This document shows, in pieces, positions 1 to 8,900 of a stretch of 64,000 nt of DNA (its first letter is position 1; each line of letters begins with the position of its first letter). Location: contig NZ_JARXLA010000008.1 in the NCBI RefSeq assembly GCF_029872155.1, positions 746,501-810,500 of the forward strand, read 5' to 3'. The translations under genes were made by a program, and so were the position numbers. The DNA comes from Hyphomicrobium sp. D-2. GTDB lineage: Bacteria; Pseudomonadota; Alphaproteobacteria; Rhizobiales; Hyphomicrobiaceae. Under the pieces are notes generated by a model, which made no database searches, was not told where the DNA came from, and saw nothing but the letters and a program-made list of their open reading frames with translations.

Positions 1-1212
1 ATAGCCGATGTCGAGTGTCTGTTCTTCGTCGAGCCTGATGGTCGCTTTCGCCAGTGCCGAAAACGTTTCCTCCGAGCTGTTGAACATTTCCTCGCCTGGG
101 TTGGTGTACGAGAGTGGCGCGTTGGAACCCTGCGAAGTCCAATACTTTGTCGGTCCATTCTTACCGACGAAATAATTGCCCTGCTTTCTTTTCGCGACCG
201 CGACAAGAACATCGAAATTTTCGCGCGTGGCGGCAAAGGCGGCACTTCCGGTCTTGTTGTCAAAATCAAGCAGGCCGGGCGCATCGGTGCTCTGATCGAA
301 CGCGGTCTCGCGAATGTTGCTGGTTGCGTTGTCATTGGTGCTCATACGCAGCCGAACACCTTCAGTTTTTCCCGGCAGCAGAATGTCATTGACGCCGATG
401 GTGCTGAACTCGACAACGCCGCCATTCGAGCCCGCACCTGCGGCTCCGCCGGCTGGTCCTTTTTCAATGCTCACGCCGCTGATGAAATCAGGATCGACAT
501 AGGTGCGATCGTCGGCGCCAAGGTAGCCGCGCCATGTGGAGGTGGTCTGCTGCGTGCCATCGATCGTAACCTTCACACGGTTCATGCCTTGCATGCCGCG
601 AATGTTGACGTCGACGGACGAGCCGTTGTGGTTCATCGCTGAGATAACGCCGGGCGTGTTCTTGAAGATGTCGCCAGCGGTTGTGCCGGGAAAACGTTCG
701 ATCTGCGACGATGTGATGAACGATGTTGAGCCTGGCGTTTCGTACGGAGTGTCGGCGCTGGCCGCCGAGCTCTGTCCACCGCCCACATCAATTGTGTCGA
801 GAGCAATTGCGCCGTCAATGTTGGCGCCGGTGTTGGTCGAGCCGGGGCCATCAAGCGTGATGGTCGACTGGCCGGTGTAGCGATAGGTGATGCCGGTGCC
901 AGCGAGAATGTTGGACAGCGCCTCATTGGGTGTCAGTGATCCTGAAGCGCCACCGGTCGACTTGCCGTTGGCAAGGCTGGCATCGAACAGGATCTGCAAG
1001 CCGGATTGCGCGGCAAACGAATTTAGCGCGCTGGTCAGCGAGCCGGCAGGAATGGAAAAGCTTTTGGTGGTGCTCTGCGTGGACTGAGCCATTGCAGGCG
1101 TCACTGGGCCGGGTGCTCCTGCCAGCAAGGCGGCAGACAGACACAAAATCGCACGGTGATGGAAATATCCCGCAGCTCCGCTGGCTGCGGGCCGCAACTT
1201 ACGCCTCGACAT
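1..1212 (-). CDS. TonB-dependent receptor with N-terminal STN signalling domain (partial, C-terminus beyond window)
   Basis: The first 404 codons of an outer-membrane TonB-dependent receptor, reading leftward off the window edge. I translated it directly from the minus strand; ATG at 1212. A Sec signal (about residues 1-48, ending near AMAQS) precedes a secretin/TonB short N-terminal (STN) domain (about 53-120: SIPAGSLTSALNSFAAQSG, then LSNILAGTGITY). A TonB-box-like/plug segment follows with NVRG-type text (VNIRGMQGMNRVKVTIDG) and the plug signature EKGPAGGAAGAGSNGG, as in haem and siderophore receptors of the FecA/HasR type. The barrel lies mostly outside the window. The STN domain, with FecR and FecI encoded directly upstream on the same strand, indicates a receptor that signals through FecR to its own sigma factor. 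The ligand (haem, ferric citrate or siderophore) cannot be decided; the plug reads somewhat more like haem receptors. Annotated with high confidence as a receptor, low confidence for substrate. Confidence 0.9.
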   Translation of the reverse strand, partial: MSRRKLRPAASGAAGYFHHRAILCLSAALLAGAPGPVTPAMAQSTQSTTKSFSIPAGSLTSALNSFAAQSGLQILFDASLANGKSTGGASGSLTPNEALSNILAGTGITYRYTGQSTITLDGPGSTNTGANIDGAIALDTIDVGGGQSSAASADTPYETPGSTSFITSSQIERFPGTTAGDIFKNTPGVISAMNHNGSSVDVNIRGMQGMNRVKVTIDGTQQTTSTWRGYLGADDRTYVDPDFISGVSIEKGPAGGAAGAGSNGGVVEFSTIGVNDILLPGKTEGVRLRMSTNDNATSNIRETAFDQSTDAPGLLDFDNKTGSAAFAATRENFDVLVAVAKRKQGNYFVGKNGPTKYWTSQGSNAPLSYTNPGEEMFNSSEETFSALAKATIRLDEEQTLDIGY

Positions 1213-1382
1213 ACTACGCTACCCTTACGCAACTCACACAATGTGATGCGCCCCCCAAAGGCGCTCACTGGGTAGACGAACAAGGGTCGACCAAAAGGAG
1301 TCAAAAAGTAGCGAAAAAAATCATGCCTTGTGTTGCGACATTTTTTGTCGGCATTCGCGGCGTGGTTGCGTGGTGGGATTTA

Positions 1383-2339
1383 TCAGCCGCGTACGATCAC
1401 TACCGGGCCGAGGCGCGTAATCGTTATGCCGAGCGAAGCACCGATAAGATCCAGCGCCTTGTCGGGATCGGCGATGGCAAATGTTCCGCTGACACGGCGT
1501 TGGGCCAGTTCGTCCGAGGCAATGATGATGCTGCCGGAGAAATGACGCCGGATTTCGTCGATAACCGCTTGCAGCGTTACGTTATCGACAACGAGCTGTC
1601 CGCGTCGCCATGCCAGCGCGACGGCGGGATCGACCGTGCGGACTTTTCCTGCGCGCCCGTTGGTGCAGCAGACCACTTCTTCACCCGCACTGACGCGCAC
1701 TTTCGGCGTTTCCGACATAAGCGATGCGACGTCTACCGCGTGTTCGGTGACGATCACCTGCGTATCTGCAGCCAAACGAACATTGAAGGCGGTGCCAAGC
1801 GCGCGCGCTCTGGTGTTGATTGTCTCGACGGTGAATGGCCGCTTGGCGTCTTTTGCAACTTCGAAATACGCTTCGCCACGCAGCAGATGAACGATGCGTT
1901 CGTGCTCGCCGAACTCGAAGCTGACGGCAGAGTTGGCGTTAAGCTGCATGGTTGAACCGTCCGCTAGCGTGACGATTGGCATTTCTCCGGTGCCGCTCAT
2001 CAGATCGGCTTGCATGCGGATCGGCCCGTCGAGAGTGTAGAAGGCGACGGTCGCTGTGCCGATCAGCATCGCGACGGCAGCCGTCTTCGTGCGTGCGGAG
2101 CTGCGCTTTTTAGGTTTTAGCGCGGTCAGTTTGGGATCGGAGAGGATGGCGGAGCGGGCTTCGCCCATCAGTGCGCGCACCTCCTCATAGGCCTCGGCGT
2201 TCCGGGGCGAACGGGCGACCCAGGCTTCAAGCGCCCTGTGCGCCGCCGTCGCCTGATCGGGGTCCTGGGTGCGCAAATGCAGATCGATGGCCTTCTCGCG
2301 GCGTTTCCGCTGGGCCTGAGCATCGTCGGTGGGTGCCAT
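1383..2339 (-). CDS. fecR: FecR family anti-sigma / signal-transducing membrane protein
   Basis: A 318-residue FecR-type regulator. The cytoplasmic N-terminal DUF4880-like helical region (about 15-60, with AHRALEAWVARSPRNAEAYEEV) matches the sigma-binding part of FecR. One membrane span lies at about 86-106, followed by a periplasmic FecR domain (about 120-215: VTLADGSTMQLNANSAV, LLRGEAYFEV, ALGTAFNV) and a C-terminal DUF4974/STN-like domain (about 235-318) that would contact the receptor's signalling domain. It lies 65 bp downstream of the sigma-factor gene and 170 bp upstream of the receptor, the standard order of a cell-surface signalling cassette. In known systems the protein relays receptor occupancy to the ECF sigma factor. 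A cysteine pair (VVCCTNG) near residue 220 is unusual but not explained. Confidence 0.92.
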   Translation of the reverse strand: MAPTDDAQAQRKRREKAIDLHLRTQDPDQATAAHRALEAWVARSPRNAEAYEEVRALMGEARSAILSDPKLTALKPKKRSSARTKTAAVAMLIGTATVAFYTLDGPIRMQADLMSGTGEMPIVTLADGSTMQLNANSAVSFEFGEHERIVHLLRGEAYFEVAKDAKRPFTVETINTRARALGTAFNVRLAADTQVIVTEHAVDVASLMSETPKVRVSAGEEVVCCTNGRAGKVRTVDPAVALAWRRGQLVVDNVTLQAVIDEIRRHFSGSIIIASDELAQRRVSGTFAIADPDKALDLIGASLGITITRLGPVVIVRG

Positions 2340-2404
2340 TGTTATCTCGATCTTCGACCGCTTCTAAAGTGAAGACGATTGAAGCGGCCAAATCGGCGCG
2401 TCCG

Positions 2405-2932
2405 TCAGTCAGATTCTGTTACACGTTCCAGACAGTGCAACAAAGCGGCACGCAGATGGCGATCCACTGTGACGCGGGTAATGCCCAGTTTCTGCGCAAT
2501 GGCATCGGGCGGCAGCTGATGCAGGCGGTGCAGGACGAAAATGGCGCGGCGGGTGCACGGCAGCTCACGGATTGCGTCTTTTAGCCGGCGCAGGCGGTCC
2601 GTGACCTCCAGCATGAAGTCCGGCGCCGGGGTGGAGGCAGGAACGGCGAGCCCTTCAGCCTCGCTGCCAGAAAAAATACGCTGTTCCAATCCGTTACGCC
2701 GGGCGCGGTCGATGCCGAGATTGACGGCAGCGCGGGAAAGAAAGGCGCGGATCGAATGGGCGCGGCCAAGTTTCTCCGGCTGCTCCGCAAAGCGAATATA
2801 GAGCTCGTGGATGATGTCGGCCGCATCGCTGCCGTGCCCGCGACGGCGCAGCGTAGCCTTCATCTCCTCGTAGTGCTCTTCGATCGCTCGGTTGAGCAAC
2901 CCGAGCCTGTCGATTTCAATGGGATGGGCCAC
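2405..2932 (-). CDS. fecI: ECF RNA polymerase sigma factor, FecI-like
   Basis: A 175-residue extracytoplasmic-function sigma factor. Region 2 occupies about residues 10-80 (LLNRAIEEHYEEM, DIIHELYIRF, IRAFLSRAAVNLGIDRAR) and region 4 about 110-170, with the helix-turn-helix text AIAQKLGITRVTVDRHLRAA. The length and the DIIHELYIRF block are typical of the FecI subgroup that controls iron-receptor genes. The best start is GTG at 2932; no strong Shine-Dalgarno sequence is visible, so the start is only moderately sure. It heads the minus-strand cassette fecI-fecR-receptor. A TGA-N9-TCA motif inside an inverted repeat lies about 110 bp upstream (3037-3057), suggesting iron-dependent repression of the cassette in addition to sigma autoregulation. 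Confidence 0.9.
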   Translation of the reverse strand: MAHPIEIDRLGLLNRAIEEHYEEMKATLRRRGHGSDAADIIHELYIRFAEQPEKLGRAHSIRAFLSRAAVNLGIDRARRNGLEQRIFSGSEAEGLAVPASTPAPDFMLEVTDRLRRLKDAIRELPCTRRAIFVLHRLHQLPPDAIAQKLGITRVTVDRHLRAALLHCLERVTESD

Positions 2933-3406
2933 GTGGGAACCGCTATCTGCAACAGGAGTGGAATGACGGTTGGCATGCGGATCTGCAGCGGCGGATAGCC
3001 AATGTCACGCAAACCAGTCATCCGCATAGAGCCATTTGTTGACATACCTAGTCAACATAGGGGCGCAAGGATCTGCGTCATGCCTCCTCGGGTCGTGGCC
3101 ATCGCGCCACGTTTTGGATCTGTTCCAGCGTGGTGCCAGGCAGGTGAAGCGCGCCGGGGTTCGTCGGCGATGCCGCATTGATGGTTCGCTAAATTTGCAT
3201 CGGGCGGCGTGCCGCTGGCGGTTGGCGTCATGCGGGCGGTGTAAAATCGGGCGTTTCCGGTTGCGAATGGCGCCTGCATGGCAGCGCATCGGGGCTTCGC
3301 GCGGCCTTTTTGTCGGTGTCGGCGAGTTGCCGTCCCGCGCCGAGTGATATAGCGAGTAGCCGCATAACCGCATTCCCTTCCACTCAAAATTGCGAGCGCC
3401 GACCCC
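2933..3406. other. 474-bp divergent intergenic region between fecI and the FAH-family gene
   Basis: No credible gene here. The two genes it separates diverge, so it should hold both promoters. The only clear structure is the inverted repeat at 3037-3057. Antisense reading frames that cross it extend from the FAH gene and lack protein-like features. Confidence 0.6.
3037..3057. promoter_or_regulatory. Candidate iron-responsive operator (TGA-N9-TCA inside a 7-bp inverted repeat)
   Basis: TGTTGAC-ATACCTA-GTCAACA is a perfect 7+7 bp inverted repeat. Its core reads TGA-N9-TCA, the published form of the RirA-type IRO box in Rhizobiales. On the minus strand it contains TTGACT, a fair -35 hexamer, so a bound repressor would cover the promoter of fecI. 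The site is about 105 bp upstream of the fecI start. The regulator identity is inferred from the motif only; no rirA or irr gene is in the window. Confidence 0.5.
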
Positions 3407-4255
3407 ATGAAGCTTGTGCGTTTTGGCCAGCCCGGTAGCGAAAAGCCGGGTCTCATCGATAGCCAGGGCAAGATCCGCGATCTTTCCGCCCACGTTGACG
3501 ATTTCGCCGGGGCGAACCTTTCGCCGGCGACGCTCGACAAGCTGCGTGCCATTGATCCGGCGAGCCTGCCGGAAGTGCCTGCCGGTACGCGCCTTGGCGC
3601 ACCGGTCGCAGGCACGCGCAATTTCATCGCTATCGGCCTCAACTATGTCGATCACGCGAAGGAAACCGGCCAGGAAATTCCGGCGGAACCGATCCTGTTC
3701 AACAAGGCGCCAAGCTGCATCTGCGGACCCAACGACGACATCATGTATCCGAAGAACTCGGAGCACATGGACTGGGAAGTCGAGATCGCATTCGTGATCG
3801 GCAGCCGCGCTCGCTACGTCGAGGAAAAGGACGCGCTGGCACACATCGCCGGTTATTGCCTTTGCAACGACGTTTCCGAGCGCAGCTTCCAGGTCAAGCG
3901 TGCCGGGCAGTGGGTGAAGGGCAAGTCCGCTGAAACGTTCGGACCGCTGGGCCCGTGGCTGGTGACGCCGGACGACATCGCCGACGTGCAAAATCTGGCG
4001 CTCACGCTGGACGTGAATGGCGAGCGCAAGCAGACCGGCAACACCTCGACGATGATCTTCACCATCGCGCAGCTGCTCTCTTACATCAGCCAGTTTATGG
4101 TGCTTGAGCCTGGCGATGTGGTGACGACGGGCACGCCTCCGGGTGTCGGTTCAGCGCGCAAGCCGCGTGAATACCTGAAGGCCGGCGACGAAGTGGTGCT
4201 GCGGATCGATGGCCTGGGCGAACAGCGCGCCACGATCGTGCCGTTCAAGCTCTGA
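3407..4255 (+). CDS. Fumarylacetoacetate hydrolase (FAH) family protein
   Basis: A 282-residue member of the FAH superfamily: a short N-terminal domain (about 1-60, MKLVRFGQ) and the catalytic C-terminal FAH fold (about 70-280). The divalent-metal ligands are visible as E-x-E in HMDWEVEIAFVIG and the Asp of CNDVSERSFQ; the active-site block KSAETFGPLGPWLVTPD and the closing motif GDVVTTGTPPGVG are canonical. This subgroup includes ureidoglycolate lyase, 2-keto-3-deoxy-sugar acid hydrolases (LRA6-like) and oxaloacetate tautomerase-like enzymes, so the substrate is not predictable. It is monocistronic, with a strong bidirectional terminator immediately downstream, and no pathway neighbours help. 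ATG at 3407 gives the family's normal N-terminus. Confidence 0.9.
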   Translation: MKLVRFGQPGSEKPGLIDSQGKIRDLSAHVDDFAGANLSPATLDKLRAIDPASLPEVPAGTRLGAPVAGTRNFIAIGLNYVDHAKETGQEIPAEPILFNKAPSCICGPNDDIMYPKNSEHMDWEVEIAFVIGSRARYVEEKDALAHIAGYCLCNDVSERSFQVKRAGQWVKGKSAETFGPLGPWLVTPDDIADVQNLALTLDVNGERKQTGNTSTMIFTIAQLLSYISQFMVLEPGDVVTTGTPPGVGSARKPREYLKAGDEVVLRIDGLGEQRATIVPFKL

Positions 4256-4286
4256 TCGGTTGCGCTTCGAGAAGTTGAAGCAGCTT

Positions 4287-4330
4287 AAAAATAGCGCCGT
4301 CCGGTGGCTTCCGGGCGGCGCTATTGTTTT
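4287..4330. terminator. Bidirectional intrinsic terminator
   Basis: A long stem AATAGCGCCGTCCGG / CCGGGCGGCGCTATT with a short loop, preceded by an A-run and followed by TTGTTTTG. It sits between the convergent FAH and VWA genes and can serve both. Confidence 0.8.
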
Positions 4331-4342
4331 GCGGGACGCGCA

Positions 4343-4368
4343 TCAACGAAACGCTGTTAGGCTCTAGC
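4343..4368. repeat. Degenerate right-half copy of the dispersed intergenic repeat
   Basis: TCAACGAAACGCTG followed by TTAGGCTCTAG closely matches the right end of the repeat copies at 23346-23443 and 59810-59909 (TCAACGAAACGCTGAAAGGCTC). The left half is absent. Confidence 0.5.
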
Positions 4369-4370
4369 GA

Positions 4371-5747
4371 TCAATACGCCTGCTGCACCTTCGCCTTGTG
4401 CTGGTCGTGGCGCATCATCTTGCGGGTGCGATCCCACGATCCGGCATCGAGATTGCTCGCTGCGTCGCGGCTTTTGCTCTCCATGTCGTTGAGCTTGCTG
4501 ATCGCGGCTGTGGATGCCGGTGTGCTGCCCGACGAATAGTATTCACGCGAACTCCGGATATAAGCGGCGTTATCTTCCAGAGCTTTCCTGGCGGCGGCGA
4601 GATCGCCCTTGTCGCGCAGATCCACGGCGCGTTCAGTATTTTCGGTGGCGATCTGTTCGGTCACCTGGCTCATGACCGATTTGTTGATACCGCCTTCAAT
4701 CGCTTCCGCATCGGCTGAAAACTCGATGCTCGCCTTGGTGTTGGCGTTGGCCTGCCGGCCTTCGTCGACTAGGTCAGCATAGGTAATGGAAATGTCTGCC
4801 ACGTCGGCAGTACCGGTTGTGCGGCCGGACGGGGCGTCCAGCTCGACAATCACATAGCGCTCATTGTCGGCCTGAAGCTGGTTGAGCTTCAGTGTCACGC
4901 GCTGGCCCTCGATGTCACCGTCGCGGCCAAGGATGCGTTTGGGCGTGAACCCGGAGCGGCATTCGATGGTGATGGTGATGTCGCGTGCTGCAACCGACAG
5001 CGCATCACCGAACTCGCGGTCGAAGATTTCAGCCAGGTCGCTCGGGCGTTCGACAAACACGTGATTGCCGTCCGAGGCCGCGGCGAGGCGCTGCATCAGG
5101 TCTTCGTTGTAGTCGAGGCCAAGACCGATGGTGGAAACGGTGATGCCTTTGGATGCCAGCTTGCGTCCAAGTTGGGCGAGATCGTGTGGCTGAGACGGCC
5201 CGACATTGGCCAGGCCGTCGGAAAGCAGGATAACGCGATTGACGTTGTTGTCGGAGATGAACTTCTCGACCTGTCGACCGCCCTCCTGCACGCCGCCGTA
5301 TAGCGCGGTGGTGCCACCAGCCTGCAATCCGTCGATGGCTTTCTCCAAACGTTCGCGCGAGCTGCGCAGCGGAGCAGAGGCGCTGAGAATGTTGACGTTA
5401 TGATCGTAGGCGACGAGCGCAACGGTGTCGTCGGCGGAGAGGCGCTCCAGCGCAACGCGTGCGCCTTGCTTTGCGGCAGCGATGCGGTCTCCGTCCATGG
5501 AGCCGGATTTGTCGATGACAATCGCCACGTTGATCGGCGCACGTCGGGCAGCGTTTTTGCTCGCCGCACTCTTCAGGTTGAGGCGAAGATAAACGCTGCC
5601 TGCTTTGGAGGTGTTGACGACCGTGTTGCCAAGATCGGCTTCCAGCTTCAGGGTTTGTGCCGATGCTGGCGGTGCAATGCTGAAAGCAGCAAGTAGCGCT
5701 GTGCCGGCGAGCGTGGTTGCGTGCACCGCGCGCGAGAACATGGTCAT
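4371..5747 (-). CDS. Secreted von Willebrand factor type A (VWA) domain protein
   Basis: A 458-residue exported protein. A Sec signal peptide (about 1-30, cleaved after PPASA) is followed by a beta-rich segment and a VWA domain (about 70-245) with an intact MIDAS: the DKSGSMDG loop (DxSxS), the TTAL threonine and the Asp of LLSDGLANVG. After it come a beta-sandwich region (about 255-340) and a helical, charged C-terminal segment (about 350-458) with LRDKGDLAAARKALEDNAAYI, which looks like a TPR-like helix pair. It resembles YfbK-type VWA proteins. ATG at 5747 is preceded by GGAG at good spacing. Transcription ends at the bidirectional terminator at 4287-4330. Function unknown; VWA proteins of this type bind metal-dependent protein partners in the periplasm. 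Confidence 0.85.
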   Translation of the reverse strand: MTMFSRAVHATTLAGTALLAAFSIAPPASAQTLKLEADLGNTVVNTSKAGSVYLRLNLKSAASKNAARRAPINVAIVIDKSGSMDGDRIAAAKQGARVALERLSADDTVALVAYDHNVNILSASAPLRSSRERLEKAIDGLQAGGTTALYGGVQEGGRQVEKFISDNNVNRVILLSDGLANVGPSQPHDLAQLGRKLASKGITVSTIGLGLDYNEDLMQRLAAASDGNHVFVERPSDLAEIFDREFGDALSVAARDITITIECRSGFTPKRILGRDGDIEGQRVTLKLNQLQADNERYVIVELDAPSGRTTGTADVADISITYADLVDEGRQANANTKASIEFSADAEAIEGGINKSVMSQVTEQIATENTERAVDLRDKGDLAAARKALEDNAAYIRSSREYYSSGSTPASTAAISKLNDMESKSRDAASNLDAGSWDRTRKMMRHDQHKAKVQQAY

Positions 5748-5870
5748 CGCAAAATCTCCATGTTGAAATGTGCGCGAAGGTTAACGACGGTCCGCGGCGG
5801 AAGCGGGATCGCGGCGTGGCGAAACCGCGTCCATTGCAAGGCGCAACAACTTTGCGCCGGGACAAAAACA

Positions 5871-5905
5871 AAAAGCCCCGCAGGCAAGATGCCGAGCGGG
5901 GCTTT
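5871..5905 (-). terminator. Intrinsic terminator downstream of the 1080-residue protein gene
   Basis: On the minus strand a stem AAGCCCCGC / GCGGGGCTT is followed by TTTTTGTTTTTG, immediately after the stop at 5930. It separates this gene from the VWA gene, arguing that the two are not one operon. Confidence 0.85.
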
Positions 5906-5929
5906 GTGATTGGTGTGATGAGCTGAAGG

Positions 5930-8900
5930 TCAGTTCATCAGGGTGCGCCCGTCATCGGAAGAAATCCGCGCTTCAGCGTGGGGCAGATCTTCCAGGAACA
6001 ACTGCAGATGCCGCCACGATGTTTCGTTGGTGCGGTTGTTGGCGCGGAAGGCCTGCAGCATCGTGCGTGTGATATCGAACAACGCTTGCTGTTCGCCGGT
6101 GAGGCGTCCGTCGCCTGCGTCAGCTTCCAGGTCCTCGACCAGATCGCGCAATACCGTTTCGAACGGGCCGTTTGGCAGCATCATCAGCACCGGCCAGCTC
6201 TGGGCCAGATCGTGATACGCATCGTCCAGCATCTGCCGGTCCCAACTGGCATGCGGGCCCTGCAGCTTGCTTTTCATCAGCGTGTAAGCTTCGTCGAACG
6301 ATGTGCGTGCCTCGTCCTCGCGCTGGCGCATGGCACTGTCGAGCGCGGTGTTGATGCGCCGCGCCCGAACGAACGCTTCGTTGGCGGCAATGGCCGTTAC
6401 CAGTGCATTGCCGGGGGTGCGGTTCCAGGCTGCTGGCTCTATGCGCATGGCGGTCAGCAGCCGGGTGACGAAGCCTTCGCGAATTTCGGTTGGCGAGAAT
6501 TCATCTTCCGGCAGCATGTGCTCGATGGCGCGGGCGGGTTCGGTCAGCGAACCGCCGAAGTGTTGGCCGTGCTGTGCAATCGCAGCGGGCGTATCGGTTG
6601 GAGCAAGTCGCGGCTGGGCAACGTTCACTGACAGCGTGCGGGCGCGGATGCGGGCCAGCGTCTTATAGAGATCGCGGTGGATGTAATAATAACCGGTGTC
6701 CTTGCCCGCCCGCTGTACGCGTCCAAGCGTGGCGCCAGCATTGAGCGTTGAGCGCACGATGCGGCGATCTTCGTCCAGGACTTCGGCCAGATTGATCTCC
6801 GCCGTGAAGCCTTTTTCCGGATCGATCGGCTGCAGGTATGACAGCACAATTTCGGCGTTGCGGTTGAGATCCGGCAACAGCGCCACGCCGACGATCTTCT
6901 CCAGTTCGGCCAGATCTACGTTGTCGCGATTGGCTTCGAACGAGCGCTTGGCAACGATGGACAGGAATTCGAACAGCTCCGAGCGCACCAGATAGCGATT
7001 GGTGGCGGCATCGACCGCAACTGCGCTGATGGTGGCGCCAGCGTTCAGCACGTTCATTACCTGATGGCGAGTATGCGGCTCCAGCATTTCCGGACGCACC
7101 TCCGCCATGTAACCGTCAGCGTTGGTGATTGGCTGCATGGCATCCAGAGCTGCGCGAGCATTGTCGAAGGTGTCCGGCAGCAGCGCGTTCTCGATGATCG
7201 CTTCAAGCTGCTGCGAGTTGCGGCCCTTGCTGGTGGGCACATCGGCCAATGGCGAGCGCACAGCGTTGGCGCCGAAAAGACCGGTCATGAAAATGAGTGA
7301 GTCTATGCCAATGGCGATGGCGAGCGCAAGGTAGGCGAGGCGATTGCCGTCCTGAAACGCGTTCCACGACACAACGAAGCGATGCGCGCGGTCGTCGCGG
7401 TTCATCTCGGCGAACGCAATCGTGCCGCGCAGCTCGTCGGTTTTCTGGCTGGGCAGACCGCTGTCGGAAAGACACTTCACCGCGAATCCGAACAGCGCAT
7501 CGGTGGAGCGCTGGGAAGCCAGCTTGTCGCCACCGACGCAGTTGGCGTTGAAGGTTTTAACGCCCGCCTGCAGCGTGAATAGCGCGGCGGCTGCTTCGCT
7601 GGCTTGCTTGGGATCGCAATCGATGCCCGCCACCTTCTGCTTGGTGACGTCAGCGGCATACATTGCGCTGTATAGCTGTGTGCACCGCTGCTGCACGAGG
7701 GCAAGACGCTCGGCAGCCGGCGACTGGCGGAACTCAGCACGTGCTGTTTCGAATGCGGGCAGCACGCGACCGGGATCGACGCGCGGGGTTGCGTCTTCGC
7801 TGCCTGTGTCGGTCTGCATCATGTCGATGCGCTGGGATGCAGTTTCCTGCTCGCCCTTATACTTCGCCAGCTCACCGTCGATGGAGGCCAGCTCGCGCTT
7901 GATCTGCGCGATGCGCGTGTCGGCGGTGTCGAGCCGCTTCTTGGCGTCCTTAACGCGGTCATCCTGAATTTTGTATGCAGCCTGCATGCGTGATAGGTCG
8001 CCCATCAACTGGCGGTATACGGGGCCGCGACCTTCCTTCAGCGTGCCTTCGACACCTTTGCTTTCGGCCATTGCCTCGACGCGCTTGGCATCGATGGCCT
8101 TGGCGCGGGTGTCGAGTTCGGTCTTCGCGGCTGAATGATCGGCGGCGAGGGTTGAGCGGTCGCTCTCAAGGCGCGCAAGTTCGTCCGTGATGCTGGTCTT
8201 CTTGCTGCTCAGGCCAGCTTGCCCGCTCTGCGCGGTGGCGATGCGCTCCTGCTGCTCCATGATGGAGCGGTTGCGGGTTTCGATCTGGTCGTTGAAGTAG
8301 CGCTCGATCTCGCCCGAGGAATCCTGCGCAATCGAAGCCAGCCGGTCGAGCTGGTCTTCATACTTGTGCCAGCCCTCGCTCTGGAACAGCGATGATGTTT
8401 GCACCTGCTCTTCGTTGGCGATGGTGGCGCCGATATCGGCGATGATAGCGGAAACCTGATTGGTGGCACGCAGTTCCGAAACGCGTTCGCGCTGGTCCTG
8501 GGGGAACACGACGTTGAAGCGGCTATCGAACGAGAAGAACACCGATGTCGCCATTGTGGCGAGAAACATCACCCACAGCATCGAGTTCTTGGCCATGATA
8601 CGCAGCGCCTGCGCGTACGGTGCGACGACATCGGTATGCGCGAACACTACGATCAGGCCGAGCACGCACAGCACCGCGCCGCCCGCCAGCAGCGTGTTGA
8701 TCACGTAGCCGGTATCAAGGCCGTAATTGTATTGATAGACGGCGATGCCGGCGATCAGCAGTGCGGCACCCAGTATGAGAATGACGATGAGCGGAGCGGT
8801 GACGCGTGCAAGGCCCGAGCGCGCAACGGTGTTCATGCCAGTGGCGAAGGTTTCGCCGATCAGCCAGGCGCTGATGAGCATCACGCAGTGAATGCCGAAG

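Noticed and set aside
930-1955. A 341-codon plus-strand frame across the receptor and FecR genes
   Set aside because: It is antisense to the TonB receptor and FecR, has no domain-like sequence and crosses two opposite-strand genes with clear family motifs.
3005-3991. A 328-codon minus-strand frame over the FAH gene
   Set aside because: Antisense shadow in a GC-rich gene; the FAH motifs on the plus strand are unmistakable.
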